Shown piece by piece: positions 14,775 through 22,249 of a stretch of 44,491 nucleotides of DNA. Numbering within the stretch: position 1 is the stretch's first letter; each line of letters starts with the position of its first letter. A program made the position numbers and the translations under genes. This stretch comes from Pseudomonadota bacterium (GTDB lineage: Bacteria; Pseudomonadota; Alphaproteobacteria; Rhizobiales; Devosiaceae). The stretch covers positions 1 through 44,491 of the forward strand of contig JAEYXQ010000053.1 in NCBI GenBank assembly GCA_023431205.1, given 5' to 3'. The notes under the pieces were generated by a model. That model made no database searches and was not told the DNA's origin. It was given only the letters and a program-made list of their open reading frames with translations.

Positions 14775-15284
14775 GTGACACCGCGCCGCCTGCTTCCGCT
14801 CGCCCTCGTCTCGATCATGCTCACCGCCCCGGCTGCTGCCGATGGGCGCGCCGACTGGCCCGGCTATGCCTGGCAGAAGGTCGACGTGGCCGATTGCGTT
14901 GCGCGCGGCGCCGACCGGGTCTGTCCGCTCTACCACGAGAAGTGGGACTGGAAGCGCAACCAGTGGGTCACGATCGAGGTGGTGCTCTCCGAAGCCGGCG
15001 TGCAGCTCACGCAGCGGCTCGAGGACAAGGACACCTATGACGACGACGATGTCTGCGTCACCGCCGTGGTGGTCGACGCGGATGGACGCAACCTTGCCGT
15101 GCATCACACCAACTGGCACATGCGGCATGGTCAGGTGCGCGCGCAGATGTTCAGCTACCCTGCGGCCGGGCTGGGGAAGGCTGCAACCATCCACATCGGA
15201 TCCAAGCAGTGCCGCCAGGGCCCGCGTCAGGATGATGCCGTGCTTGCCGAGGTGCTGAAACGGCTGGGCGCCCTGACACGGTAA
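14775..15284 (+). CDS. Secreted protein of unknown function
   Basis: A 169-residue protein with a signal peptide at 1-22 (two arginines, a hydrophobic core, then PAAA-DG). The mature part is mostly beta-type and includes an acidic run (EDKDTYDDDDVCV, 82-94) and four cysteines, one each near residues 41, 50, 93 and 145, fitting two disulfides. The conserved-looking VVVDADGRNLAVHHTNWHM is not one I can assign to a family. The only supported start is GTG at 14775. A short hairpin 35 bases after the stop may terminate it. Confidence 0.75.
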   Translation: MTPRRLLPLALVSIMLTAPAAADGRADWPGYAWQKVDVADCVARGADRVCPLYHEKWDWKRNQWVTIEVVLSEAGVQLTQRLEDKDTYDDDDVCVTAVVVDADGRNLAVHHTNWHMRHGQVRAQMFSYPAAGLGKAATIHIGSKQCRQGPRQDDAVLAEVLKRLGALTR

Positions 15285-15318
15285 ACAAGGCCGGAATCCA
15301 GTCGATAAAACTCGCATA

Positions 15319-15337
15319 AAAACTGCACGGCAGTTTT
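15319..15337 (+). terminator. Short hairpin, possible terminator
   Basis: Perfect 8-bp stem AAAACTGC/GCAGTTTT with a 3-base loop, 35 bases after the stop at 15284. Only four T follow the GC part, so termination would be weak. It also lies in the leader region of the next gene. Confidence 0.4.
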
Positions 15338-15368
15338 CCGATCGCGGCAAATCGCGGTCCTTAGCGTG

Positions 15369-15385
15369 GTCTCCATCAGGGAGAC
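15369..15385 (+). promoter_or_regulatory. Leader hairpin that covers the ribosome binding site of the second BTLCP gene
   Basis: GTCTCC (15369-15374) pairs perfectly with GGAGAC (15380-15385) around a 5-base loop. The right arm contains the GGGAG ribosome binding site for the ATG at 15390. Folding would hide the site, so translation may be controlled by RNA structure. Confidence 0.45.
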
Positions 15386-15389
15386 TGCA

Positions 15390-16016
15390 ATGCGTTCAAC
15401 ATCTTGGGCAAAGCGAGTGGCGGCGGCGATCGCTGTGGCCGTTCTGGCTGCAGCACCGGCTGCGGCACTCGACTTCCAGAATGTCGCCTTTATCCAGACG
15501 GCCACCAATGCCACCAGCATCCCTGTGGGCCATGCCGAATTCTGCCGCACCCGCCCAGCCGAGTGTGCGCCGCACCAGAGCGTTGTCGGTGCCGTGTCGC
15601 TGACCGAGCCGCTGTGGCAGCAATTGCTGGCGGTGAACGCCGCGTTCAACCAGCAGATCGTGCCGGTGACCGACGCCGATCTCTACCAGGTCGACGAGTT
15701 CTGGACCTATCCGAACGGCTATGGCGATTGCGAGGACTATGTGCTCGCCAAGCGCCGCGCCCTTATCGAGGCGGGCTGGCCGGCCAGCACGCTGCTGATC
15801 ACCGTGGTCAAGCAGGCCAATGGCGAAGGTCACGCCGTGCTGCTGGTCCGTACCGATCGCGGCGATCTGGTGCTCGACAACCAGGTCGGCACCGTCGATT
15901 TGTGGCTCAACACGCCCTACAAGTTCGTCAAGCGCCAGTCCCAGGCCAATGCCGGCGCCTGGGTCGACATGATCGACGACCGCAACATCGTCACCACGAC
16001 CGCGGCCATCAACTGA
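15390..16016 (+). CDS. Periplasmic transglutaminase-like cysteine protease (BTLCP, LapG superfamily), second copy
   Basis: A 208-residue paralogue of the protein encoded at 3797-4318. The signal peptide is residues 1-26 (ending AAA-LD). The triad is Cys114 in GYGDCEDYVLAKRRAL, His148 in EGHAVLLV and Asp163 in LVLDN. Upstream of the Cys the segment DEFWTYPNG matches the family better than the first copy (DNWQIGA). LapG, the characterised member, cleaves the LapA adhesin when c-di-GMP falls; here the substrate is unknown. The ATG at 15390 is chosen for its GGGAG site and signal peptide; an in-frame start at 15366 adds eight residues before it. The likely context is cell-surface remodelling, with PilZ and PAS_5 genes just upstream. 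Confidence 0.87.
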   Translation: MRSTSWAKRVAAAIAVAVLAAAPAAALDFQNVAFIQTATNATSIPVGHAEFCRTRPAECAPHQSVVGAVSLTEPLWQQLLAVNAAFNQQIVPVTDADLYQVDEFWTYPNGYGDCEDYVLAKRRALIEAGWPASTLLITVVKQANGEGHAVLLVRTDRGDLVLDNQVGTVDLWLNTPYKFVKRQSQANAGAWVDMIDDRNIVTTTAAIN

Positions 16017-16068
16017 TCTTCACGGTTTCCGGACCCCGCCCCATACATCCCTGATAGGGGTCTGAAGA

Positions 16069-16105
16069 GTGAGGCCAGCCCGGCGCAAGCCGTGGCTGGC
16101 TTCAC
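16069..16105. terminator. Large hairpin between convergent genes, probable two-way terminator
   Basis: GTGAGGCCAGCC pairs with GGCTGGCTTCAC at 11 of 12 positions, continued by CGGC/GCCG closing a GCAA tetraloop with one bulged T. It lies between the stops of two convergent genes (16016 and 16109). There is no long T run on either side. A second, looser inverted repeat (GACCCC 16032, GGGGTC 16057, flanked by TCTTCA/TGAAGA) precedes it. Confidence 0.6.
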
Positions 16106-16108
16106 TGT

Positions 16109-16432
16109 CTAAAGGCGCAGGACAGCGACGTAGCAGCCCACGATCAGCAGGCCGGTGAGGAACGCCCATCCGAACGCCACCAGTGCAGCGATCAGCGCGT
16201 TGCTCATCGACAGCGTGCTGTCGTCCTCATGTTGCCAGCCCATCTGCAGCATGATGTAGGGGCCGCAGATGAAGCTCATGAACAGATGCCCGAGCGTGCC
16301 GGCATAGGTCTTGCCGTCGAAGCGCAACATGGCCTGCTGCCCGAAGACCATCTGGTAGAGATGCGTGCCGGCGCCCGCCGTACACAGGCCCACACAGATC
16401 AGAAACGTAGCCAGAAGCAGTTCAGTGCTCAT
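16109..16432 (-). CDS. Small inner-membrane protein, function unknown
   Basis: A 107-residue protein with three hydrophobic segments: about residues 4-24 (LLLATFLICVGLCTAGAGTHL), 45-63 (LGHLFMSFICGPYIMLQMG) and 78-104. It resembles the small alphaproteobacterial membrane proteins filed as DUF6949, though I hold this only loosely. The ATG at 16432 is chosen; an upstream extension of 50 residues overlaps the promoter region and is not membrane-like. Only 24 bases separate the ATG from a perfect CtrA-type box. Confidence 0.72.
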   Translation of the reverse strand: MSTELLLATFLICVGLCTAGAGTHLYQMVFGQQAMLRFDGKTYAGTLGHLFMSFICGPYIMLQMGWQHEDDSTLSMSNALIAALVAFGWAFLTGLLIVGCYVAVLRL

Positions 16433-16455
16433 TCCCGGTCCCCGCACGGCAGGCA

Positions 16456-16470
16456 TTAACAGTTTGTTAA
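16456..16470. promoter_or_regulatory. CtrA-type box TTAA-N7-TTAA between divergent envelope genes
   Basis: TTAA at 16456-16459 and 16467-16470 with exactly 7 bases between. The site is also an inverted repeat (TTAACA, 3 bases, TGTTAA), so a different dimeric regulator is possible. It lies 24 bases from the minus-strand start at 16432 and 60 bases from the plus-strand start at 16530. Confidence 0.55.
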
Positions 16471-16529
16471 GCATATTGGCTGCCTGATCGGCTGTCACCT
16501 CCTCCGGACAAATCTGGTTAATACCGGAA

Positions 16530-17195
16530 ATGGCCTCGCCCACTGCACATTCGCCGAGCGCGCCCTCGGCCGTTGGCTTCAACCTCGCGGCGCTATCCGT
16601 GATGGTGCTGCTGGCTGCGGTCGGGCTCGCCTATTGGGTGGATGGTGCCACACGGGAGGCACGAGCCCCCGGGCCAGTGCTCGACGATGACCGGCTGGTG
16701 ACGCAAGCCATTGCCGGCCGCGAACTGGCCATTCCGCAGAGCTGGTTCCGCAATGGCCATGAAGCGCGCACAGGCTTTGCCAGCCAGATCGACCTGCAGG
16801 TGACGCTGAGCCCTGCCGGGGTCGAAGCGATCCCGGTCCAGGTGACGCTGTTGCCGCCAAGCCGGGCGCGCACCAGCGCCAGCCTGCTCGATCGGGTGTA
16901 CCTGCACCAGTTCGAGGAAGGCACGCTACCGGGTGTGGTGGGATTGGTCGGAAAGCCGGTGGCCGGGCCCGGCTATCGCGGGGAGGCGGTGTGGTACGAT
17001 CCGCTGTCGCCCAACCCGTTCGTTGCCAAGTGCATTGCCCCTGTCGATCAGGAGGCGACCCAGCAGTGTGTGCGAACGGTCTACCTGCCGTCAGGGATTG
17101 CCGCCGTCTACTCCTTCAGCCAGCCGGCCCTTGCCGCCTGGCGCGAGTTTGATGCCGAGATGGCCGAGTGGCTCGGCCGCATCGGCGCACTGTAG
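16530..17195 (+). CDS. Membrane-anchored periplasmic protein, function unknown
   Basis: A 221-residue protein that I cannot assign. One transmembrane segment at about 17-37 follows a short proline/serine-rich cytoplasmic tail, leaving a periplasmic domain of about 180 residues. That domain has two cysteines (in VAKCIAPVD and TQQCVRTVY), likely disulfide bonded. The ATG at 16530 has only a weak CGGAA before it. It is divergent from the small membrane protein at 16432 and shares its CtrA-type box. Confidence 0.78.
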   Translation: MASPTAHSPSAPSAVGFNLAALSVMVLLAAVGLAYWVDGATREARAPGPVLDDDRLVTQAIAGRELAIPQSWFRNGHEARTGFASQIDLQVTLSPAGVEAIPVQVTLLPPSRARTSASLLDRVYLHQFEEGTLPGVVGLVGKPVAGPGYRGEAVWYDPLSPNPFVAKCIAPVDQEATQQCVRTVYLPSGIAAVYSFSQPALAAWREFDAEMAEWLGRIGAL

Positions 17196-17198
17196 CGA

Positions 17199-17414
17199 TC
17201 AGACTTCGTCGAGATCGATGTCGAGGATCGACATGTTGAAGATGTAGGACTTGTCGCCGTCCTCATCGTCCACATGGATCAGCCCGATCGACTCGTCGCC
17301 GAGATAGACTTCCACGGAATCGTTGAGCTTGCCGCGGGGCCGCACGTCGATGTTGCGGTTGTTGAACTTGGTCTGCAGGTACTTCTGCAGCTTGATGATC
17401 TCGGCGTGGTTCAC
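17199..17414 (-). CDS. DUF3126 family protein
   Basis: A 71-residue acidic cytoplasmic protein that I recognise as DUF3126, a family restricted to alphaproteobacteria with no known function. The whole length fits: EIIKLQKYLQTKFNN at the start, DSVEVYLGDESIGLIHVDDEDGD in the middle and FNMSILDIDLDEV at the end. The start is GTG at 17414 with AGGA 7 bases upstream. It is often found next to cysE, which lies upstream here on the same strand. Confidence 0.9.
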   Translation of the reverse strand: MNHAEIIKLQKYLQTKFNNRNIDVRPRGKLNDSVEVYLGDESIGLIHVDDEDGDKSYIFNMSILDIDLDEV

Positions 17415-17528
17415 TGGACCGTCCTGGCTGGTTGGGATTGGCGGGAAAATAGCTCCAAGCCGCAGAGTGGCAACCCTGCAGTTCGGGTGTTTAGCGGTGA
17501 CAACGCGCCAACAGGGGTTGCGGTGCCG

Positions 17529-18353
17529 TCAGCTGGTCGTGTCGTGAACCAGGATCACCTGATCCATCACCAGGGCGGGCTGTGCACATCCGGCCTCGCC
17601 GATGACCTTGGCCGGAACACCGGCGACCGTCACGCGCGGCGGCACTTCCTTGAGCACCACTGAACCGGCGCCGATACGCGAGCACTCGCCGACGCGGATG
17701 TTGCCGAGCACCTTGGCGCCGGCGCCGATCAGCACCCCATTGCCGATCTTGGGGTGGCGGTCCTGGTCGGACTTTCCGGTGCCCCCGAGGGTGACGTTCT
17801 GCAGCATCGAGACATTGTCGCCGACCACGGCGGTTTCGCCGATGACGAGACCGGTCCCATGGTCGAGCATGATGCCCTTGCCCATCGGGACGGCCGGGTT
17901 GATGTCCACCTGGAACACCTGGCTCGAGCGGCTCTGCAGGTAGAGGGCGAAGTCGCGCCGCCCGGCCTTGTGCATGGCGTGGGCGAAGCGGTGCGTCTGG
18001 ATGGCCTGATAGCCCTTGAAATAGAGCAGCGGCTCGATGGCGCGGTGGCAGGCAGGATCCCGCTCAAGCGTCGCCGCAAGATCAACGCGGGCGAGGTTGG
18101 CGATCTCGGGGCTGTCGGCGAGGGTCTCGGCAAACGCCTGCCGGATCAGGTCGGCGGAAACGTCTTCATGGTCGAGGCGCGTTGCCAGCCGGTGGGCCAG
18201 CGCCGCCTCGAAGCTGTCGTGGTTGAGGACATTGGCGACCACCATATTCGCCAGCGACGGCTCGTTCTCGAGCACCTGGCGCGCGCCGGCGCGCACGGCC
18301 TCCCAGACGGGATCGACGCTCTGAAGATCGGCGGGCCTGCGTAGCGTGGACAT
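17529..18353 (-). CDS. cysE: Serine O-acetyltransferase
   Basis: Makes O-acetylserine from serine and acetyl-CoA, the committed step of cysteine synthesis. It has 274 residues: an N-terminal helical region (DPVWEAVRAGARQVLENEP... to DPACHRAIEPLLYFKGYQAIQTHRFAH) and a left-handed beta helix with hexapeptide repeats (about 140-240) containing the substrate-binding GKGIMLDHGTGLVIGETAVVG and GGTGK. The ATG at 18353 has GGAG 5 bases upstream. Downstream 114 bases separate it from DUF3126. A possible promoter and a dyad stand upstream. Confidence 0.95.
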   Translation of the reverse strand: MSTLRRPADLQSVDPVWEAVRAGARQVLENEPSLANMVVANVLNHDSFEAALAHRLATRLDHEDVSADLIRQAFAETLADSPEIANLARVDLAATLERDPACHRAIEPLLYFKGYQAIQTHRFAHAMHKAGRRDFALYLQSRSSQVFQVDINPAVPMGKGIMLDHGTGLVIGETAVVGDNVSMLQNVTLGGTGKSDQDRHPKIGNGVLIGAGAKVLGNIRVGECSRIGAGSVVLKEVPPRVTVAGVPAKVIGEAGCAQPALVMDQVILVHDTTS

Positions 18354-18381
18354 CTCAACTCCGCTTCATCGAAGAACACCG

Positions 18382-18410
18382 ATATAGAGCATCGTCTGCT
18401 TCAGCACAAA
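18382..18410 (-). promoter_or_regulatory. Possible cysE promoter
   Basis: On the minus strand TTTGTG, 17 bases, then CTATAT. The -10 is a perfect rhizobial match and the -35 is poor, which would suit an activated promoter. The predicted transcript start is near 18375, 22 bases before the ATG. Confidence 0.4.
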
Positions 18411-18428
18411 GGCTGACGAGTGCGTTGG

Positions 18429-18452
18429 TTCACATGCTGCCCGAAATGTGAA
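18429..18452. repeat. Dyad TTCACAT-N10-ATGTGAA upstream of cysE
   Basis: Perfect 7-bp arms at 18429-18435 and 18446-18452 with a 10-base spacer. It is centred about 65 bases before the predicted cysE transcript start, the usual place for an activator, and starts 10 bases beyond the stop of the hydrolase gene. A hairpin that ends the hydrolase transcript is the alternative. Confidence 0.5.
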
Positions 18453-18461
18453 ACGGCATTC

Positions 18462-19223
18462 CTAAACGGCAGGCCAATGGCGGGCGAGAAAATCGAGCGC
18501 CGCGGCCTTGAACACCTTGTCCCCGGTAGCACGCATATGGTCTCGCCGGGGAATCGGTACCGCCTCACCCTGGGGCAGCAATTGCGCCAACTCTTCCGGC
18601 TTTCCGGCCATCTCGTCCTGCTCGCCGACGGCGACCAGCACCGGCACGTCGATCCGGCGGACGTCGGCGCGCGCCATCGGGGCGCGGGAGGTTTCCATGC
18701 AGGCGGCGAGCGCCTGGCGGTCGGACCTGGTGTGGTCGGCAAAGATGCGGAACTGCCGCGCGGTCGGGCCGGTGACATAGTCGAGGGACGGCGCCAGGAG
18801 GCCGGCAATGATGTCGTTGCCATCAGAGAGGCCGTTGACGAGGTTCATGCCCATGCCGCCGAACACTGCACAAGGCACCCGCTCCGGATGCTCGAAGGCG
18901 AGAAAGGCGGAGATCCGCGCGCCCATCGAGTAACCGAGCAGCGCCGCCCGCCGGATGCCGAGATGGTCCAGCAGCGCCACCGCATCGATGGCCATGGCCT
19001 GCGGCGAGTAGTCCTCCGGGTCGTGCGACGACTCCGAACCGCCATGGCCGAGATTGTCGAGGGTGATGGCGCAGTACCCCGCCCCGGTCAGCGTTTCGAC
19101 CCAGCCGGTATCGATCCAGTTGACCTTGCCGCTCGAGGCGAAGCCGTGGATGCACAGCACCGGCTGGCCGCTGCCATGGGTCTCGTATGCAAGGGTGTGA
19201 CCGCGGGACTGGAAAGTGGGCAC
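18462..19223 (-). CDS. Alpha/beta-hydrolase fold protein
   Basis: A 253-residue hydrolase of unknown substrate. The fold is clear: oxyanion HGFASSG near 26-32, the nucleophile elbow GYSMGARISAF with Ser at about 98, an acid in VLVAVGEQDEMAG and a terminal His in RRDHMRATG. The start is GTG at 19223 with GGAG 8 bases upstream. No signal peptide is present, so it acts in the cytoplasm. It precedes cysE by 108 bases but appears to have separate control. Esterases, haloperoxidase-like proteins and C-C bond hydrolases share this layout, and I do not choose among them. Confidence 0.87.
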   Translation of the reverse strand: MPTFQSRGHTLAYETHGSGQPVLCIHGFASSGKVNWIDTGWVETLTGAGYCAITLDNLGHGGSESSHDPEDYSPQAMAIDAVALLDHLGIRRAALLGYSMGARISAFLAFEHPERVPCAVFGGMGMNLVNGLSDGNDIIAGLLAPSLDYVTGPTARQFRIFADHTRSDRQALAACMETSRAPMARADVRRIDVPVLVAVGEQDEMAGKPEELAQLLPQGEAVPIPRRDHMRATGDKVFKAAALDFLARHWPAV

Positions 19224-19363
19224 GGGATGTTCTCCGATCTGCTGCCGCTTTCGCGGAACGGGTAACGGAAAGCAATCAGAAATTGCCGGATTCGCTGCCT
19301 TCCATTGCCGCTGCGGTTCGACTAAGTTCCCGGCGCACTTCCACCGTTCGGGTCTATTCTGCC

Positions 19364-19609
19364 ATGGCGCACCACACCACGCCGCACTTCCACAACACCG
19401 ATGGCCTCCGCCAGATCGAGGTAGGGTCCAAGGAATTCAAGTGCGTAGGCGCCCTGCCCCCGTTCGATCACCCGCACATCTATATCGACATGGGCAAGGA
19501 CAACGAGATCGTCTGCCCCTATTGCTCGACCCACTACGTGTTCAACTCACGCCTGGCTGCCGGCGCCGCCAACCCCGCCTCCGCCGTCTTCCACGACGAC
19601 GCCGCCTAA
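19364..19609 (+). CDS. Zinc-finger protein of the zf-CHCC (NDUFS6-like) family
   Basis: An 81-residue protein whose centre carries the zinc site Cys-x-His-x-Cys-x2-Cys: FKCVGALPPFDHPHIYID, then EIVCPYCSTHYVF. This is the bacterial counterpart of the mitochondrial complex I accessory subunit NDUFS6, typical of alphaproteobacteria. A role in complex I assembly or stability is possible but untested here. The ATG at 19364 is chosen because it starts the conserved part; the upstream extension of 59 residues is unlike any family member. The monooxygenase gene follows after 12 bases. Confidence 0.9.
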   Translation: MAHHTTPHFHNTDGLRQIEVGSKEFKCVGALPPFDHPHIYIDMGKDNEIVCPYCSTHYVFNSRLAAGAANPASAVFHDDAA

Positions 19610-19621
19610 GCGGCGCCCGAG

Positions 19622-20809
19622 ATGCCCACGGATGGGCGGAGCATCTACGTCGCCGGCGCAGGGATTGCGGGGCTGACACTGGCCCTGGCGCTGGCCAAGT
19701 TCGGCCTGCGCGTGGTCGTGCTGGAGCGGCAGGCGGAAGTCTCCGAGTTCGGTGCGGGCCTGCAGATCAGCCCCAATGCCTTCCGCATCCTCGACCGACT
19801 CGGGCTTGGCGAAACCATCGCCGGAGCCAGCCTCGAGCCTGTCGGCATCGACATCATCCCCTCCGGCGCCGCCCAACCGCTCACCACGCTGGAACTCGGG
19901 CCGGTTATGCGCGAGAGGTTTGCCGCACCCTATGTGGTGATGCACAGGGCCGATCTGGCCGAGGTGCTGTTTCAGGCGACGCGGCGCTTTGCCAACATCG
20001 AGATCCTGTTCGGCGTCGAGTCCTGGCGTGTGGAGTCGGGGGATACAGCTGCGACGGTAACAATGCGGCAGGGCGGGATGGAGCAAACGCTGCCCGCCCA
20101 TGCCTGGATCGGGGCTGACGGCGTCCACTCGCCGACGCGGCGGGACGCCTTGGGGGGGCCGGATGCACGGTATTTCGGGCGAGTCGCCTGGCGAGCCCTG
20201 GTACCGGAGGCATCCGTAGCCGAACAGTTACGGCTCGACCGGGTGACGGTGCTGTTCGGGCCGGGATACCACATGGTGTGCTACCCCATGCCCCACCGGG
20301 CGGAAGTGAACCTTGCCATGTTCATCGCCTCAGGCGACCCGCAGGTGATGGCGGGTTCACAGCCGCTTATCCCGGGCCCGCCTTCGCCGCGGGTGCAGTC
20401 CGTGCTGGACGCAGCCGCTGAACGCTGGACGCCGTGGCCGCTGTTTGCCGTGGAGACTCCGGTCTGGAACCGCGGCCGCATCGGGCTGATCGGTGACGCG
20501 GCCCATGCGATGGTGCCGTTCCAGGCACAAGGAGCCGCAATGGCCATCGAAGATGCGGCCGTGCTGGCGCCGCTGCTTGCCGGCCCCGATCGGCCCGAAG
20601 CGGCACTGGCGCGCTACGCCGCACTGCGCCAGGACCGGGTTGCTCGGGTCGCCCGGACCTCGCGCATGAACGGCAGCATCTTTCACCTGCCCTGGCCACT
20701 GAGCATGGGCCGCGACCTCGTGATCAAAATGGCCGGGCCAAGGGGGCAACTGCAGCGGCTCGGATGGCTTTATGGCTATGACGCCGAGATCGCAGGCGCC
20801 CGTCCGTGA
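19622..20809 (+). CDS. FAD-dependent aromatic-ring monooxygenase-like protein
   Basis: A 395-residue group A flavoprotein monooxygenase of the UbiH/salicylate hydroxylase type. Visible are the N-terminal dinucleotide motif GAGIAGLTLALALAKFG (12-28), the VMHRADLAEVL segment, the DG-type motif WIGADGVHSPTR near 160 and the GD motif GDAAHAMVPFQAQGAAMAIEDA at about 290. The substrate may be a phenolic compound, ubiquinone precursor or a drug. No signal peptide or membrane segment is seen. It follows the zinc-finger gene closely (12 bases) and precedes a Tet-like efflux pump gene. Confidence 0.87.
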   Translation: MPTDGRSIYVAGAGIAGLTLALALAKFGLRVVVLERQAEVSEFGAGLQISPNAFRILDRLGLGETIAGASLEPVGIDIIPSGAAQPLTTLELGPVMRERFAAPYVVMHRADLAEVLFQATRRFANIEILFGVESWRVESGDTAATVTMRQGGMEQTLPAHAWIGADGVHSPTRRDALGGPDARYFGRVAWRALVPEASVAEQLRLDRVTVLFGPGYHMVCYPMPHRAEVNLAMFIASGDPQVMAGSQPLIPGPPSPRVQSVLDAAAERWTPWPLFAVETPVWNRGRIGLIGDAAHAMVPFQAQGAAMAIEDAAVLAPLLAGPDRPEAALARYAALRQDRVARVARTSRMNGSIFHLPWPLSMGRDLVIKMAGPRGQLQRLGWLYGYDAEIAGARP

Positions 20810-20914
20810 CGATCCGCGGCTTGGGCGTTCCGCCTTGCTTTGGCCCGGCCCGCCGTGTCAATTGCGCGGCACCCATGCCCGGCACCGGGACTCAACGAGG
20901 TTGACCGCAACCGC

Positions 20915-22249
20915 ATGCAAGCCGCGACCCGCTCACGACTGACCCTTGCCTGCATCCTCGTCACCATCCTGATCGACATGATCGGCGTGGGCATCATCGT
21001 GCCTGTGCTGCCGGAACTGCTGGAAGACCTGACCGGGGGCAGCAGCGTGGCCAATGCCGCGGTGATCGGCGGCTATCTGGTCTTCACCTATGCCTTCATG
21101 CAGTTCGTGTTCTCGCCCGTGCTCGGCAATCTGTCGGACCGGTACGGACGACGGCCGGTGCTGCTGCTGTCGCTGCTGGGACTGACCTTCGACTACGTGA
21201 TGATGTCGATCGCACCGGTGGTCTGGTACCTGTTCATCGGCCGCGTCATCGCCGGTATTGCCGGGGCGGCGCTGGCGACTGCGACGGCCTACATGGCCGA
21301 TATCACCCCGCCGCATAAGCGCACGCACCGCTTCGGCCTGATCGGGGCAGCCTTTGGGCTCGGCTTCATCATCGGACCAGTGGTAGGCGGAGAACTGGGA
21401 GAACTCGGACCACGCGTGCCGTTCTATGCGGCGGCGGGGCTAGCCTTTGCCAACTTCCTGTTCGGCTTGTTCGTCCTGCCCGAAAGCCTGCCGAAAACCT
21501 CCCGGCGCAAGTTCGACATTCGCAGGGCCAATCCGTTCGGGGCGGTTCTGTCGTTGCGGAAGTACCCGTCCGTGCTGTGGCTGCTGGCAGTGCTGTTCTT
21601 CTTCCAGCTCTCGGCGCAGGCGCTGCCGACGGTGTTCAGCTATTTCACCGTGGAGGTGTTCAGCTTCACCTCGTCCACCATCGGGCGGACGCTGGGGGCG
21701 TTCGGCCTGGGCTTTGCCATCAGCCAGGCGGTGCTGGTGGGACCGCTGTCGCGCGGCATTGGGGAACCGGCGGTGGCGATGATCGGGCTCCTGGCCGCCA
21801 TCACCGGCTTTGCCGGCGTCGCCATGGCCGACAGCGTTTTCTACCTCTACCTCTTCATCATGGTGGGCACGGTCAGCGGGCTTGCCCCACCGGCGATCAA
21901 CGGGGTGCTGTCGCGGCAGGTGCCGGACAATGGCCAGGGCGAGTTGCAGGGGGCGGTGAATGCCGCCAGTTCGCTGGCGACGATCATCGGTCCGCTGGCG
22001 GCAACGCAGATATTTTCCTACTTCACCACGGCGCGGGACTCGGCCGGCTACTTCCCCGGGGCGCCGTTTGTCGCCGCCAGCGCCAGCGTTGCGGTGGCAC
22101 TGCTGATCTTTGCCTTTACCGCCTGGCGCTTCGAGTTGCGGCACCGCCCGAGCCTTGCCGACAATCCGCAGGTGCCGGAGGTGCCGCCCCCGGGTCAAGT
22201 GCGAACGCCGCCGCTGGAGAACGATGATGCAGGTTCGCCCCGCCACTGA
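20915..22249 (+). CDS. Major facilitator efflux pump, TetA-like
   Basis: A 444-residue inner-membrane transporter of the drug:H+ antiporter-1 (12-helix) group, closest in pattern to TetA(class A/B/C)-type tetracycline pumps. Signatures are the first helix IDMIGVGIIVPVLPELL, motif A as GNLSDRYGRRPVLLLSL between helices 2 and 3, and the helix-5 motif GLIGAAFGLGFIIGPVVGG. The C-terminal tail (about 35 residues, proline-rich) is cytoplasmic. The start at 20915 is the first in-frame ATG adjoining helix 1; the ribosome site is not strong. Chromosomal members of this type are common in alphaproteobacteria and their substrates vary; no resistance is implied from sequence alone. Confidence 0.87.
   Translation: MQAATRSRLTLACILVTILIDMIGVGIIVPVLPELLEDLTGGSSVANAAVIGGYLVFTYAFMQFVFSPVLGNLSDRYGRRPVLLLSLLGLTFDYVMMSIAPVVWYLFIGRVIAGIAGAALATATAYMADITPPHKRTHRFGLIGAAFGLGFIIGPVVGGELGELGPRVPFYAAAGLAFANFLFGLFVLPESLPKTSRRKFDIRRANPFGAVLSLRKYPSVLWLLAVLFFFQLSAQALPTVFSYFTVEVFSFTSSTIGRTLGAFGLGFAISQAVLVGPLSRGIGEPAVAMIGLLAAITGFAGVAMADSVFYLYLFIMVGTVSGLAPPAINGVLSRQVPDNGQGELQGAVNAASSLATIIGPLAATQIFSYFTTARDSAGYFPGAPFVAASASVAVALLIFAFTAWRFELRHRPSLADNPQVPEVPPPGQVRTPPLENDDAGSPRH

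Noticed and set aside
16514..16519. A further TTAA near the start of the gene at 16530
   Set aside because: It has no partner at the right spacing and does not extend to TTAACC.
17470..17521. Inverted repeat GCAACCCTG / CAGGGGTTGC between DUF3126 and cysE
   Set aside because: The loop is 33 bases and one arm has an extra base; too weak to call a terminator or operator.
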